Translations under genes and position numbers: made by a program
In this document: positions 10,880 through 20,632 of the stretch, piece after piece
Position numbering within the stretch: position 1 is the stretch's first letter
Layout of the letters: each line of letters opens with the position of its first letter
Notes under the pieces: model-generated
The model's input: only the letters and a program-made list of their open reading frames with translations
Database searches by the model: none
Told to the model about the DNA's origin: nothing
NCBI GenBank assembly: GCA_023268615.1
Contig: JALQUC010000041.1
Coordinates: 1 to 48,179 of the forward strand
From: Candidatus Altimarinota bacterium
Lineage (GTDB): Bacteria > Patescibacteriota > Gracilibacteria > BD1-5 > JAGOOR01
DNA: 48,179 nt
Reading direction: 5' to 3'

Positions 10880-11290
10880 TTATGATTTGAGTTCGCCTAT
10901 ATAAAACTGTGCTTTCATTTCTTTTGCACTTTCAGGATGTCTTGCAAACATCTGTGTTGCGTCCCGACCACATCCTTTGAGAATAGCATCGTTAGGATGT
11001 TTTGATATAAATGCTGTCACATCATAGACTTTGTTATCGAGGATGAGCCAGCATGAGAGACCATTTTTATGTGTTGCTACTTCTGCTGCTGTGTATGATT
11101 TTGCTGTGCTTGTGCCTTCAACCTTGTTTACATCAGTTGGTACCACCTGAGGAATGGTTATCGTTGGAGTCTCTGTAGCCTGCTGTGTTGTAGGTGATTC
11201 GATTGATTCTTCTGTTTTTGGTGTTATGACCTTACCACAAGAAGAGAGGAGACACGCTGAGACCAGGAGAGGGATGAATACTTGTTTCAT
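10880..11290 (-). CDS. Cytochrome b5-like heme-binding lipoprotein
   Basis: 136 residues from the second of two close ATGs (an upstream ATG at 11302 adds four residues). The signal sequence ends in a lipobox, LLSSC (Cys about residue 18), so the mature protein is probably lipid-anchored. A 50-residue Thr/Pro/Glu-rich linker leads to a cytochrome b5 fold with SYTAAEVATH, CWLILDNKVYDVTAFISKHP and FARHPESA. The two His expected to bind heme, in KHPND and ARHP, are both present. The classical HPGG is altered to HPND. Heme would have to be imported or scavenged, since no heme synthesis gene is nearby. Electron-transfer partner unknown. Confidence 0.85.
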   Translation of the reverse strand: MKQVFIPLLVSACLLSSCGKVITPKTEESIESPTTQQATETPTITIPQVVPTDVNKVEGTSTAKSYTAAEVATHKNGLSCWLILDNKVYDVTAFISKHPNDAILKGCGRDATQMFARHPESAKEMKAQFYIGELKS

Positions 11291-11367
11291 AAAGAGAGAC
11301 ATAAGAGATAAACAGAAGGATTATAGTTGTGTGAATTCTTTTGCAATTACAGAGTACTTGACGATAA

Positions 11368-11400
11368 AATAAAAAAAACTGCCCCAGAAGGGGCAGTAAT
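11368..11400 (-). terminator. Terminator of the RRM gene
   Basis: An 8-bp stem ACTGCCCC/GGGGCAGT with loop AGAA is followed on the minus strand by a run of eight T. It lies about 20 bases downstream of the RRM stop codon. Confidence 0.9.
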
Positions 11401-11420
11401 TGAGATGATTGTTCGGAGAA

Positions 11421-11750
11421 TTACCAACGATTTCCACCACCGTTATCACGATTTCCACCACCATTGTAACCACCTGAAGGACGCTCTTCTTTTGGACGAG
11501 CTTCATTAACAGTGATAACACGAGGTCCGCGGTCATCTGAGATCTCTGTGACTCCGTTGTGTGCTGCGATAGCTGCATTTGCTTCTTCGTCTGTAGACAT
11601 CTCTACAAGAGCGAAACCACGAGGTCGTCGTGTCTCTCTATCGAGAGGAATAAATACATCAACTACTTCACCATTCTGAGAAAAAATTTCTCGGAGCTGG
11701 TCTGCTGTCACACGGTACGGAAGATTTCCGACAAAAAGGCGTTTGCCCAT
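11421..11750 (-). CDS. RRM-type glycine-rich RNA-binding protein
   Basis: 109 residues. One RNA recognition motif has RNP2 LFVGNL (residues 5-10) and RNP1 RGFALVEM (about 45-52). A Gly/Asn/Arg-rich tail follows (GGYNGGGNRDNGGGNRW). This is the standard bacterial RbpA/cold-responsive architecture, binding single-stranded RNA in the cytoplasm. It is a monocistronic unit with its own promoter, a leader of roughly 80 nt and a strong terminator. Leaders of this kind often carry thermo- or auto-regulation in RRM/cold-shock genes; that is an inference here. Confidence 0.92.
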   Translation of the reverse strand: MGKRLFVGNLPYRVTADQLREIFSQNGEVVDVFIPLDRETRRPRGFALVEMSTDEEANAAIAAHNGVTEISDDRGPRVITVNEARPKEERPSGGYNGGGNRDNGGGNRW

Positions 11751-11838
11751 AACTGAAAAAAAGAAAAAATAAGTATCGACCCTGTACGCCTCTTCGCGGT
11801 AAACCCACTACTAACGACATAACACTGACGATGAGCAC

Positions 11839-11866
11839 AGTATAGGATACCTTCCACAAAAGTAAA
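11839..11866 (-). promoter_or_regulatory. Promoter of the RRM gene
   Basis: On the minus strand TTTACT (11866-11861) and TATACT (11844-11839) are separated by 16 bases. The predicted start near 11832 gives a leader of about 80 nt before the ATG at 11750, longer than most leaders in this window. Confidence 0.5.
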
Positions 11867-11880
11867 GAAGAAACGCTATT

Positions 11881-12807
11881 TTATGCATTTAATTTCTCCG
11901 GAACACCGTCAGCACTTTGTGCATTATAGACGAGTTTGACGAGTCTTTTGAGCGTTTCGACGATACCACGATTGGTCTTCTTGCTTTCATCAGCCTGATT
12001 ACTCATGACTCCGAGGAGTATATGAGGAGGATAGGCTCTCTCCTGGTCTTCATAGAGGGATAGAGCTGTGTTCATGGTTCTCTCTGAGAGTTCGAGCTCG
12101 GCTGCTACCTTGTTATTGTAGCTCCCCAGAGCATCACTCCAGCCTGATACAGTCCTGATAGATTTACCAGTTCAGAGAATCCCTATATTGTTCTGGGCAT
12201 TTTGATCGTAGTAATTGAGGTACATATTGTATCCACATTGTTCGTATGTCATGGAATCGAGGAGATTTTTGTAATTATAGACTTTATCTCCATCCCGGGA
12301 GGGGATACACTTCTCTTCTTTCATCTTTTTCTCTATTGTTTCATTTGCTTTTGCGAGGACTTTTTTTGATTTTTCAGGGATTTTATAGTCCTGTATGAGA
12401 GACTTGTGGAGCTCATATTTTGATTTGAGAGTCGCACAATTCATGATGTTGTTTTGTGTTTTTTCGTAGATTTTTCTGAGGTCTTCAAAGCTCGGAGCTT
12501 TTTCCTTTGAGAGGTCGGGATATTTTGTTGCATCGTGCTTTTCTATGAGTTGTTTATCGGCGGTGAGATAGTTGAGAGGGTCTGCACCTGGAGCTTTACC
12601 GAGACAGAAATTCTCAACATTGCACTCATACGAATATTTGCCTTTGCTATAGCAGGTGTATCCCAGGGGGTCACTCTTGGGATTACAGCTCTTGTCTGGC
12701 TGGCACGCAGCAAACGCCATATTTCCCAGTACAAAGTACACAGTACAAATCCCAAAAGAGAGGATTTTTTTTGAAGTACCAGAGCATGAGAGGAGAGAGT
12801 GAATCAT
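11881..12807 (-). CDS. Secreted Cys-containing protein of unknown function
   Basis: 308 residues. The signal peptide is clear (hydrophobic stretch about residues 15-33, ending NMAFAA before a Cys). The mature N-terminus has about eight Cys within 60 residues (CQPDKSC, GYTCYSKG, YECNVENFC), suggesting disulfides, and the remainder is helical and Lys-rich. An in-frame TGA-Gly lies at 12172-12174. The start at 12807 is chosen because it lies 4 bases after the stop of the upstream coupling ATPase, so the two are translationally coupled. That makes a role in the same surface or secretion apparatus plausible. No family recognised. Confidence 0.7.
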
Positions 12808-12811
12808 AGAT

Positions 12812-15262
12812 TTATGGAGCACCAATTCTAAAGAGGATTTCACGATTGACGAATTCTTTTTCACGACCGTATTTGAGACGAGAGAGCTCCATGTAGGCGC
12901 GCATGAGCTTTGGATCTCATTTCTCGAGATGAATATTCTCGGGTATCAAACTAAATGCTCGAGAGACTTGACCATCTATCATGAGACGCATGACCCCTTT
13001 GAATTTATCCATATTTACGAGATCGCCTCCAGAGAAATTTGGTGCAAATTCTTTTTCCAGTTTTTCAGCATCCTCAGCGCCGACTTTGTAGCTCATCATT
13101 GAGCCCACATTACCAAATATTGCATTTTTGAGATTCACAGAGCTCTTCGTGAGAGCATCTGATTGCTCGAGCTGGGAGAGGTATTGATGAGCGACATTGA
13201 GAGAGAGGCGGTATTTACGAGCTTCTGAGAGGATGGACTCGATAGAGTCTGTGACGAAGTTTTGGAACTCATCCATATAGAAGAAGAAATCTTTTCGGAG
13301 TTCTTTGTCGATTTTTTGTCGTGCCATGGCCGCTCCCTGAATTTTTGTCACAAATATCATACCCAGGAGTTTTGAATTGAGATCACCGAGGATACCCTTT
13401 GAGAGATTGATGAGGAGTATCTTTCCAGTATTCATGATGTCATCGACCTGAAAAGAGCTCTTCGTCTGACCGATAATATTTCTGAGGAGCTCGTTGGTGA
13501 TGAATCCTGAGAATTTTGCCTGGAAATAAGGAATCATCTCTTTTTTCTCTCGATCACCCATGGCCGCATAGGTATAGTCCCACCATGATTTGACGATCTT
13601 GTTTTGCAGTGTTCGGCGTCTCTCCATCTGGAAATTTTCATCTGTGAAGAGTCGGACGATATCCGTGAGCGCACCACCTGCAGGGTATTCCATGAGTGTG
13701 TGGACACCATTGAGGAAGTAGTCCTGAATTCGTGGTCCGAATACTTCATTACCAAACAACTTGATCATCATCTTCGTTGCATCTTGTGCTACAAATTCTC
13801 TTTCTTCGGCGTCGCGAGCTTCGAGGAGGTTGAGACCCATCGGACGAGCTGTATCACTCGGATTGAAATAGATGACATCATCAGCACGACTTCTTGGGAT
13901 ATGGGGGAGGAGTCCACTTGCGAAATCACCGTGAGGGTCCATGACAGCCATACCGTGTCACATTTTTGCATCCTGTCGTGCCATCGCTTCGAGAATCGTT
14001 GTCTTACCTGTACCAGTCTGACCTATGACATAAAAATGTCGCATACGGTCTTCTGCTTTCATATAGACAGGGACTTTCTTCCCTCGGTAGATATTATGTC
14101 CGAGGAGGATTCATTCTTTTGGGAGATTGTCAGGCGCTTTGACGATTTTGAATTTCTGCCACTTTATCTCTGGAGTGAGGTTGTATTTGGAATGAGGGAA
14201 GTGAAATATAGATGATATCTCCTCGACATTGAGAATCATAGGTTTCCATTTTTTCCAGCCTGGTCGTGAAAATGTCCTGTAGAGCATATTTCTGACTGTA
14301 CGAGCACTTGCATGTTCGTGTGAGTCATGGAAATAGTTGGTATCAGGACTCTTGAATTGTTCAAATGATGAGAGAATATTCTTCATCTGTATCTCACAGG
14401 CATGATGGTCGCGTGCGACTGTCATGATACGGATGATTGCGTCATATCCAATTTTCTTACTCTTCTCATCGATGAGTTTTACTTCTTCTGATTCGAGAGC
14501 ACTTGGTCCTTCTTTTTCTTCATGTTTTCCATCTTCCTTGGAATCTGTTTTCCAGAAATTGATAAATCACTTTATGAGACTCAGAGGACTCAATCCTCCT
14601 CCATGGTGACCGTGTTTCTGCATGTGGCTCGCGTGCTTGCTCGCATGTTTCTGCCAGTGATTATCAGTCGGCCTGAGCATGATCTGTATCATGCATGACT
14701 CATCTTCATCGAGTTTGGAGAGAGCATTGGTGATATTGTTGATAGGGTCTGATTCGAGCTTCTGGTGAGTCTTGATAGGGAATATGTATTCGTGTCCAAG
14801 TGTCAGGCATTCAGTCGCATAGTGCAGGTTTTCTCCTTCAAAGAGATTGAATTCTTCGACTTCTTCGATAACAGCATCAGAGAAAAAACTCGTCACTTGT
14901 TTCTCTACGAGAGTCTGGTATTTTCGAGGGACGACCATGTGAAAATAGAGCTGATTCTGGTAGGCGATGTATTCGAGAGAAAAAGTGTGTTGCCCACGGA
15001 GCTTGTTCATAAATTTCCCAGAATACAGTGAATTCATGGCTGCGAGGAGCTGTTCCATGAGTCCTATGTAGTCCTTGAAATCCTTGGTATTATCATTTTT
15101 TGCATCAGCGTCAGAATCCTTTCGTGGTATGAGGATCTGGAGATGGACCTTGTCGAGACATCGAGCCTGATCGACATTTTTCTTGATCAAAAAAACAACT
15201 GCCATTCCAACAATTGGGAAAGCAATGAGAAGAAAGAGGAGGAAAATCAGTTCGAGAGACAT
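12812..15262 (-). CDS. VirD4/TraG-like coupling ATPase (copy 2, membrane-anchored)
   Basis: 816 residues. It has an N-terminal membrane span (residues 4-27), an N-terminal domain similar in layout to copy 1, a His-rich loop near residues 215-228, then the ATPase. Walker A GQTGTGKT is near 414-421, DPHGD near 442, Walker B MDEF near 664 and VAHQY after it. Membrane anchoring plus the TraG/VirD4 ATPase is the usual form of a type IV coupling protein. It is paralogous to 1057-3312 but only clearly alike in the ATPase half and the N-domain strand pattern. Four TGA-Gly codons join the frame. It is followed at once by a secreted Cys-rich protein; no VirB4, VirB6 or pilin genes are in view. Confidence 0.85.
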
Positions 15263-15411
15263 GTGTATATAGGTTGTATTATACTCTTTTTTTCTCGTAC
15301 ACGAAATGCAGAAATACCCAAAAGAGCCCTATATAACTAGACTTATATGAAAAATAGTGAAAAATTCTGGAAAAATCGTGATTTTATGACTTTTTTCTTT
15401 GTACTTTTCTC

Positions 15412-15417
15412 TATAAT
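15412..15417 (+). promoter_or_regulatory. -10 element of tRNA-Arg
   Basis: A perfect TATAAT ends 10 bases before the first base of the tRNA, so transcription would begin only about 4 bases upstream of the mature 5' end. The -35 region is weak. Confidence 0.6.
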
Positions 15418-15427
15418 GTCGACACAC

Positions 15428-15501
15428 GCCCTGATAGTTTAATGGAAGAACGGCTCACTCCTAACGAGCAAATACAAGTTCGATTCTTGTTTGGGGCACC
15501 A
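15428..15501 (+). tRNA. tRNA-Arg(CCU)
   Basis: Acceptor GCCCTGA pairs with TTGGGGC (two G-U pairs), the T-arm ACAAG/CTTGT holds loop TTCGATT, and CCA is encoded at 15499-15501. The anticodon loop CTCCTAA gives anticodon CCU, with A37. The anticodon stem GCTCA/CGAGC has one A-C mismatch next to the loop, and the D-loop is short (AATGGAA). It reads AGG. The mismatch and short D-loop slightly lower confidence in the identity. Confidence 0.8.
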
Positions 15502-15508
15502 AAATGTT

Positions 15509-16319
15509 ATGAACCAAATTAAATTAGATACTTTTGAATCAGCTATATTTTTTAATACGGTATTGATTGAAAATATGACAGATAATGAGGCTGGAACTTG
15601 ATTTCTTGTTAGCAGAAAAATACAATGATCTACAAATCTACAAGTTATGCTATTTTCAAATAAACATGTTTTCTTTGGAAAAAAAAGATCAAAACACGCC
15701 AAATATATCAAAAAAGATAAAAATTACCTGGCATCTACTAAATGAAGACGGTACATACGAATTGTGAAAAACCCACGATTATACTTTTAATTTAGATCGA
15801 AATCACGAGCTATATAAAGAAAGCCAAGATGAAGATGCATGAGCTTTAGATGTATCAAATTTTATTATACCAAGAGGATTTAAGTCAGGAATGCGTCATA
15901 TGAATATGGCTCAATTTCTAGATTATAATTATGAAGATGTTCTTTGCGGACAGGAAATAACTTTCGTTGGATACCCATCCATTTTTTATGATAAAAAAAA
16001 TTATTTACCCGTTATGAGAAAATGAAGTATTGCCAGTATTCCTGTTGTTGATTTCGATTGACGCAAAAGGTTACTTGTTGATGCTCAGGTATTCCCCTGA
16101 TCTAGTGGCAGTCCAGTTTTTTTCTTGGATAATCATTCTCAATACAGACTTTTATGAATTATGAGTGAGGCGGTAAGGAAAGAATTGGATTTTGTAAAGA
16201 TTATACCTGCCAGTAAGCTCGAGGAAATAGCAAATATCCCAATTGAATGGATATGAATTGGTTTAGTTATTAAAAAAGAAATAATAGAGAGTATATGTGA
16301 AATGCATTTAATTTCTTAA
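15509..16319 (+). CDS. Trypsin-like serine peptidase (one frameshift)
   Basis: About 269 residues once a single base is corrected. The first frame gives AGTGFLVS and the catalytic-His motif SNKHVFFG near residue 57. Right after it, an A8 run (15679-15686) shifts the frame, and with seven A the reading continues into the second frame to TAA 16319. That second frame holds the catalytic-Ser motif GSSGSPVFF and a typical DGRKRLLVDAQ strand. The split catalytic triad across the two frames shows one gene, and the length is one base over a multiple of three. No signal peptide: cytosolic, Trypsin_2-like. Homopolymer error, slippage or true inactivation are all possible. The gene begins 8 bases after tRNA-Arg. 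Confidence 0.75.
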
Positions 16320-16320
16320 C

Positions 16321-16989
16321 TTACCACTTAATCTCTGTTATACCATGCTCTCTCAGGAGAGCATTTGTTTTGCTAAAGTGTCCACAGCCGAGAAATCCAC
16401 GATGAGCTGAGAGGGGAGAGGGGTGAGGCGCTTCAAGAACTACATGTTTTTGTGTATCAATCAGAGATTTTTTCTTCTGAGCATGACTTCCCCAGAGGAG
16501 GAATATGAGAAATTCTCGTTTATCCGAGAGAGTTTTTATGATGGAATCCGTGAAGTCTTCCCATCATTTTCCCGTATGTGACATGGGCTGTCATGCACGG
16601 ACTGTGAGTGTGGTATTCAGGAGGAGGACTCATTGCTCTGCCCAGCGTGATAGGTCACCATTATGAGGAATTGGTGTACCTATATCACCCTGTATTTCTT
16701 TAAAAATATTCATGAGAGAAGGTGGATTTCGTACTCACTCCTGCACGGAAAAGGCGAGACCATGAGCCTGTCCTGGTCCGTGATAGGGGTCTTGACCGAG
16801 GATGACTACGCGTACCGTTTCAAACGGGGTCATATCCATCGCAGCAAATATATTTTTTGGATGGGGGTAGACTCGCTGACCACTTATTATCTCGTCTTTT
16901 ACAAATTGAGAGAGTTGTTTGAAATACGGCTTCTCAAATTCTCCCTGAAGCGCATGTTTCCAGCTCTCATGGATTTTTATTTCTGTCAT
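16321..16989 (-). CDS. ung: Uracil-DNA glycosylase
   Basis: 222 residues, family 1 UDG. It carries GQDPYH with the catalytic Asp (residues 65-70), the NPPSLMNI box, the LLLNTTLTV strand and the [11 protein letters not shown] loop with the catalytic His. It excises uracil from DNA to start base-excision repair. Four in-frame TGA codons are read as Gly, including the invariant glycine just before the PPSL box. Its start overlaps the end of the upstream PH-domain gene by 13 bases, making it the last gene of the cysS operon. Confidence 0.95.
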
Positions 16990-17546
16990 GGTGCATCGAG
17001 AGAATGTCGATATTCATCTATGAATCCATGAATAATTCTCGAAGTCTCAATCGGATTGGGAATATGTGTCATATTAAAATCTGAGATATTGCTCGCTGAA
17101 TCACTCGCAGTGCGTACCATCATATTGCCATAATGGAGGAGATTTCAGAGGAGTCCTGATGTGGAAGCATTGACTTCTTGCACGAGATCAATGGTTGTCT
17201 GTGACATTTTTCTATCGAGAAATTTGACCTGATCATAGGCTATGATTCGACGATTGGTGATGATGAGGAGATCGAGCTCATTATTGACCCAATGAACAAA
17301 TATATACTGTATAGAAATCATAATTATCCCTACCACAGTAAGAAGAGTGAAGAGCGCTGGAATTCGTGCAAAATTTCCAATAAAATATATGCCAGCAGAA
17401 ATTGCACAGAGAATCAAGACAAGTCCAGCTGTTTCAGCCAGAATAATCCAGTGTTTACGAATAACGAGATAGAGCTCCTCGTTTGACTCGAGACTGATGC
17501 CGACGCATTCACGGATTTTGCTATGGAGGAGTTCTTTATGAGCCAT
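16977..17546 (-). CDS. PH-domain-like membrane protein (bPH2 type)
   Basis: 189 residues. Two membrane spans lie at about residues 32-55 and 62-84, followed by a bacterial PH-like domain with the characteristic ITNRRIIAYDQVKFLDRKM strand pair. Such proteins are integral membrane proteins of unclear function. A TGA-Gly joins a C-terminal tail of about 55 residues. It overlaps tsaB upstream (11 bases) and ung downstream (13 bases), so it sits in a tightly coupled operon. Confidence 0.75.
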
Positions 17547-18120
17547 TTGATTTGAGGGTTATATTTGGGTCTTTTGCGTAGAGTGGCTGGATTTTATTTT
17601 GTGGATTTTTCAGAGCGAGATTTGCTATCACACGAGCATGATCATCTCTTGTTTGTATTGTATGTTTTGGAGAATCAAAGTCAATTGGTGCGAGCGTGCT
17701 ATAGATACCTTCGGGGAGATCACTCATCTGAGAGAGAACGGGATTTTTCTGATCTTGCCAGAGGAGGACTTCTTTTCTCGTAATGGCAATCATCCATGGC
17801 AGAGGTGCATCCTGATAGGCAAAAAAATCTCAGACAGTGAGAGCGAAGAGGGGAACGCCAAATGAATAGGCGAGGCTATTTGCTACGAGCGTGGTCACAC
17901 GAGTCCCAGTAAATCCTCCAGGTCACACCATCACGACTATACCAGAGAGCTGTTTATAGTGTATTGAATTTTTTGAGAGAAATTCGTCTATTTTTTCACT
18001 CAGAGTATCGAATTCTTTTTGTTTTCCGGGCCAATTCTGACTATCAATAATATTTCTTTTTTCATCAAAAAGAGCCAGATATGAAGGTTCGGAAAGTGTG
18101 TTTATGAAGAGGTAGTACAT
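17536..18120 (-). CDS. tsaB: tRNA threonylcarbamoyladenosine biosynthesis protein TsaB
   Basis: 194 residues. An ASKHA-fold N-terminal half shows the signature GPGGFTGTRV near residues 66-75 (usual form GPGSFTGLR), whose first glycine is a TGA. TsaB is the dimerisation partner of TsaD in making t6A37 of ANN-decoding tRNAs. The C-terminal half is shortened and divergent, as often in CPR. It starts 2 bases after the aminotransferase stop, so the genes are coupled. Confidence 0.85.
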
Positions 18121-18122
18121 CT

Positions 18123-19046
18123 TTAAAGAGTAAAGCGGGTAATGAAGGAACTATATTTTTCATTTTCTCAACGCAAAACTCATTTGTATATATTTTTAAG
18201 TGAGAAAGTGATGTCACCACATGTCCCTTTACCAACTTTTCTTTTATCTATTTCAATAATTGGAACGAGAGATGCAGATGTTCCACAGGCAAAAATTTCA
18301 TCTGCTATATAGAGTTCTGTGCTATCAATATTAGATTCGATAATTGGTATATTTTCCGAGCGACATATTTGGATGAGTGTATTTCTATTTATGCCTTCCA
18401 GAATATCGGAGGTACGAGAAGGAGTAAATACGGTACCATTTTTTATCATAAATATATTTGCCGCACTGAGCTCGGATACTTGTCATTTGTGGTTGAGAAA
18501 AACACAATCATCACATCCATGATCCAGAGCTTCTTGTTTTCCAAGTGCTGAATTTATATAGGAGCCATTTATTTTAGCTCTTGAGGGTATAGAGGTATCC
18601 GGTGTTCTCCTCCAGTGACTGGTTATGATTCGTGCACCATTATCGGGCAATATAGGAGAGGCCTCATAGAGAAATATGCTCAGAACTGTTTTGAGTCATC
18701 GTGTCCGAATACCAGGAATTTCTGCATCTACATGGACCGTTACTCGTGCAAATACATCTACATTTGGTATGTTTTTTTGTATTAATTCTTCGATAGTTCA
18801 TAAGAATTTTTCGTAATTCCATTCATGTTCAAAAGTATCAATTCACAAAATTTTAGCTGAACTTATGAGTCTCTGAAAATGATCTCTGAGCCGGAAGCTA
18901 CTCCATCCACTCTCCTGTGAAAAAATAGGAAATACTGAGTAAACACTGAGTCAGTAGAGAACAGCTGACGATGCTATGCTGAGATTTGCATCTCAGATTG
19001 GCACAATTTGATTTTCAAAATAGGCAAAAGGAAATATGTGAGACAT
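18123..19046 (-). CDS. Class IV PLP aminotransferase (branched-chain / D-amino-acid type)
   Basis: 307 residues, fold-type IV. SRAKINGSYINSALG holds the PLP lysine near residue 160, QVSELSAANIFMI and EIFACGTSASLVPI complete the cofactor pocket, and the N-terminus has a FENQIVPIGDANLSI entry. It could be IlvE, D-alanine transaminase or aminodeoxychorismate lyase; the overall length and the motif EIFACGTSA favour the branched-chain type. At least five TGA-Gly codons. The UGA after NIYK is read through to TAA at 18123-18125. No other branched-chain biosynthesis gene is present, so interconversion of scavenged amino acids is a likely role. Confidence 0.8.
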
Positions 19047-19063
19047 AAGGGAGTAAGAGCAGT

Positions 19064-20512
19064 TTATTTTTTCTCCAAAGTAAAACCTTCTTTTGTGTCT
19101 ATGAGGGTATAGCCAGCATCTTCTATTTGTTTTCTGATTGCATCTGCGCGAGCGAAATCTTTGTTTTTCTTTGCTTCCATTCTCTCTTCTGCGAGGGTGG
19201 TTATCTCTGCAGGTATGACTGCTTCATTTAGGAGATTCCAATCCATCACGCCCATCACCATGTCCCATGATTTGAGAATTTCTATGACGGATGATACTTC
19301 TTTTGTCGTGAGGGAGAGATCATCTATATCGCGATTGACTCGTGTTATAAAATCAAAGACACTTGCCAGAGCATTGACTGTATCGATATCATTTTCGAGA
19401 GCCTCGACAAATACTCCCATAGATTCCTGTATCACATCACGAAATTCTCTGCGTACTTTGGTATTTCTCGGTGTGTAGGATTTGATTCTCTTGAGCGTAT
19501 TATCGAGAGAAGAAATAGTTGACATAGCACCCTCGAGACGATCAAATGTGAAATTGAAATTCTCACGATAACGATTCTGCAGACACATCATGCGAAACGC
19601 TCGATAGAGAAGAGGTTTCTTGTCTGGGTATTTTTCTTCGAGATCATGTAGGAAATAAAAATTGCCGAGTGATTTCCCCATTTTTTTCCCATCAACGAGG
19701 AGGTGACCAGTATGCATCCAGTAGTTGCAGAACTTTTTTCAGGTAATTCATTCTGTTTGAGCTATTTCATTTTGATGATGAGGAAAAATGAGATCGATTC
19801 AGCCCATGTGTATATCGATTTGTTCTCCATGTCACCACATATTACATGCACTGCACTCAATATGCCAACCTGGTCTTCCTTTGAGAATTTTTTCTCCATC
19901 CTGAGTCTGAAATTTCGCCTCCCAGTAATTTGCACCATCAGCTTTATCATAGCCTTTCCAGAGAGCAAAATCTGCAACACTTTCTTTTTCATATTCATCC
20001 TGCTTGACGCGTGCGCCAGCCTTCATGCCCTTCATGTCGAGATGAGCGAGATTACCATAATTTTTGAAACTCTTGATGTCAAAATAGACAGAACCATCGT
20101 CGCTCACATAGGCGTGTTTTTTATCGATGAGCTTCTGTGTCATGGCTATCATTTCTGGTACGAGTTCAGAGATAGGCTTGTGCCGAGTGAAGCTCTTAAT
20201 TCACAACTTCGCGAGATCCTGAAAAAATAAATCAGTGTATATCTGAGTGAATTCCCGAAGTGTTTTATGTTCCTTCTGGCTGTCACGGATAGTCTTGTCA
20301 TCTATATCTGTCAGGTTCATGAGTGCATCGACGCTGTACCCGAGAAATTCGAGACTGCGGATCACAATATCATCAAAAATATAGCAGCAAAGATTTCATA
20401 TCTGTGCATGATTATACACCGTAGGACCACAAGCGTAGTACTTGACCTTGTCGTCATTGAGAGGTTTAAATGGTTCCATCGAACGGGAGAGGGTGTTGTA
20501 GAGGTGGAGCAT
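19064..20512 (-). CDS. cysS: Cysteinyl-tRNA synthetase
   Basis: 482 residues, class I synthetase. It has [15 protein letters not shown] (HIGH-type box near 28-42, zinc Cys), the ECSAC zinc motif, [10 protein letters not shown] with the zinc His, and the KMSKS-type loop as KMGKSLGN near 277-284, where the central Ser is replaced by Gly (GGG codon). The C-terminal anticodon-binding bundle is complete. The glycine of the HIGH-type box is encoded by TGA, strong evidence for UGA=Gly. A TATACT lies at 20528-20523, so the leader would be only about 4-5 nt. First gene of the cysS-aminotransferase-tsaB-PH-ung operon. Confidence 0.95.
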
Positions 20513-20570
20513 AGTGAGAGTGAGTATATTCGATTATTTTTCTGTTCGGGGTCTTTTTTTATGAATGTTG

Positions 20571-20598
20571 TTGACAGGTTTAGATTATAATTTAGTAT
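20571..20598 (+). promoter_or_regulatory. Promoter of the giant coiled-coil gene
   Basis: A perfect -35 TTGACA (20571-20576), a 16-base spacer and TAGTAT (20593-20598). The predicted start near 20605 gives a leader of about 28 nt before ATG 20633. No Shine-Dalgarno is visible in that leader. Confidence 0.55.
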
Positions 20599-20632
20599 GA
20601 TTTTAATACAAATCGTTTTCTGAATTTTTTAC

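Noticed and set aside
15428-15501. tRNA considered as a UGA-reading tRNA-Gly
   Set aside because: The loop gives anticodon CCU; the TCA triplet present lies in the stem.
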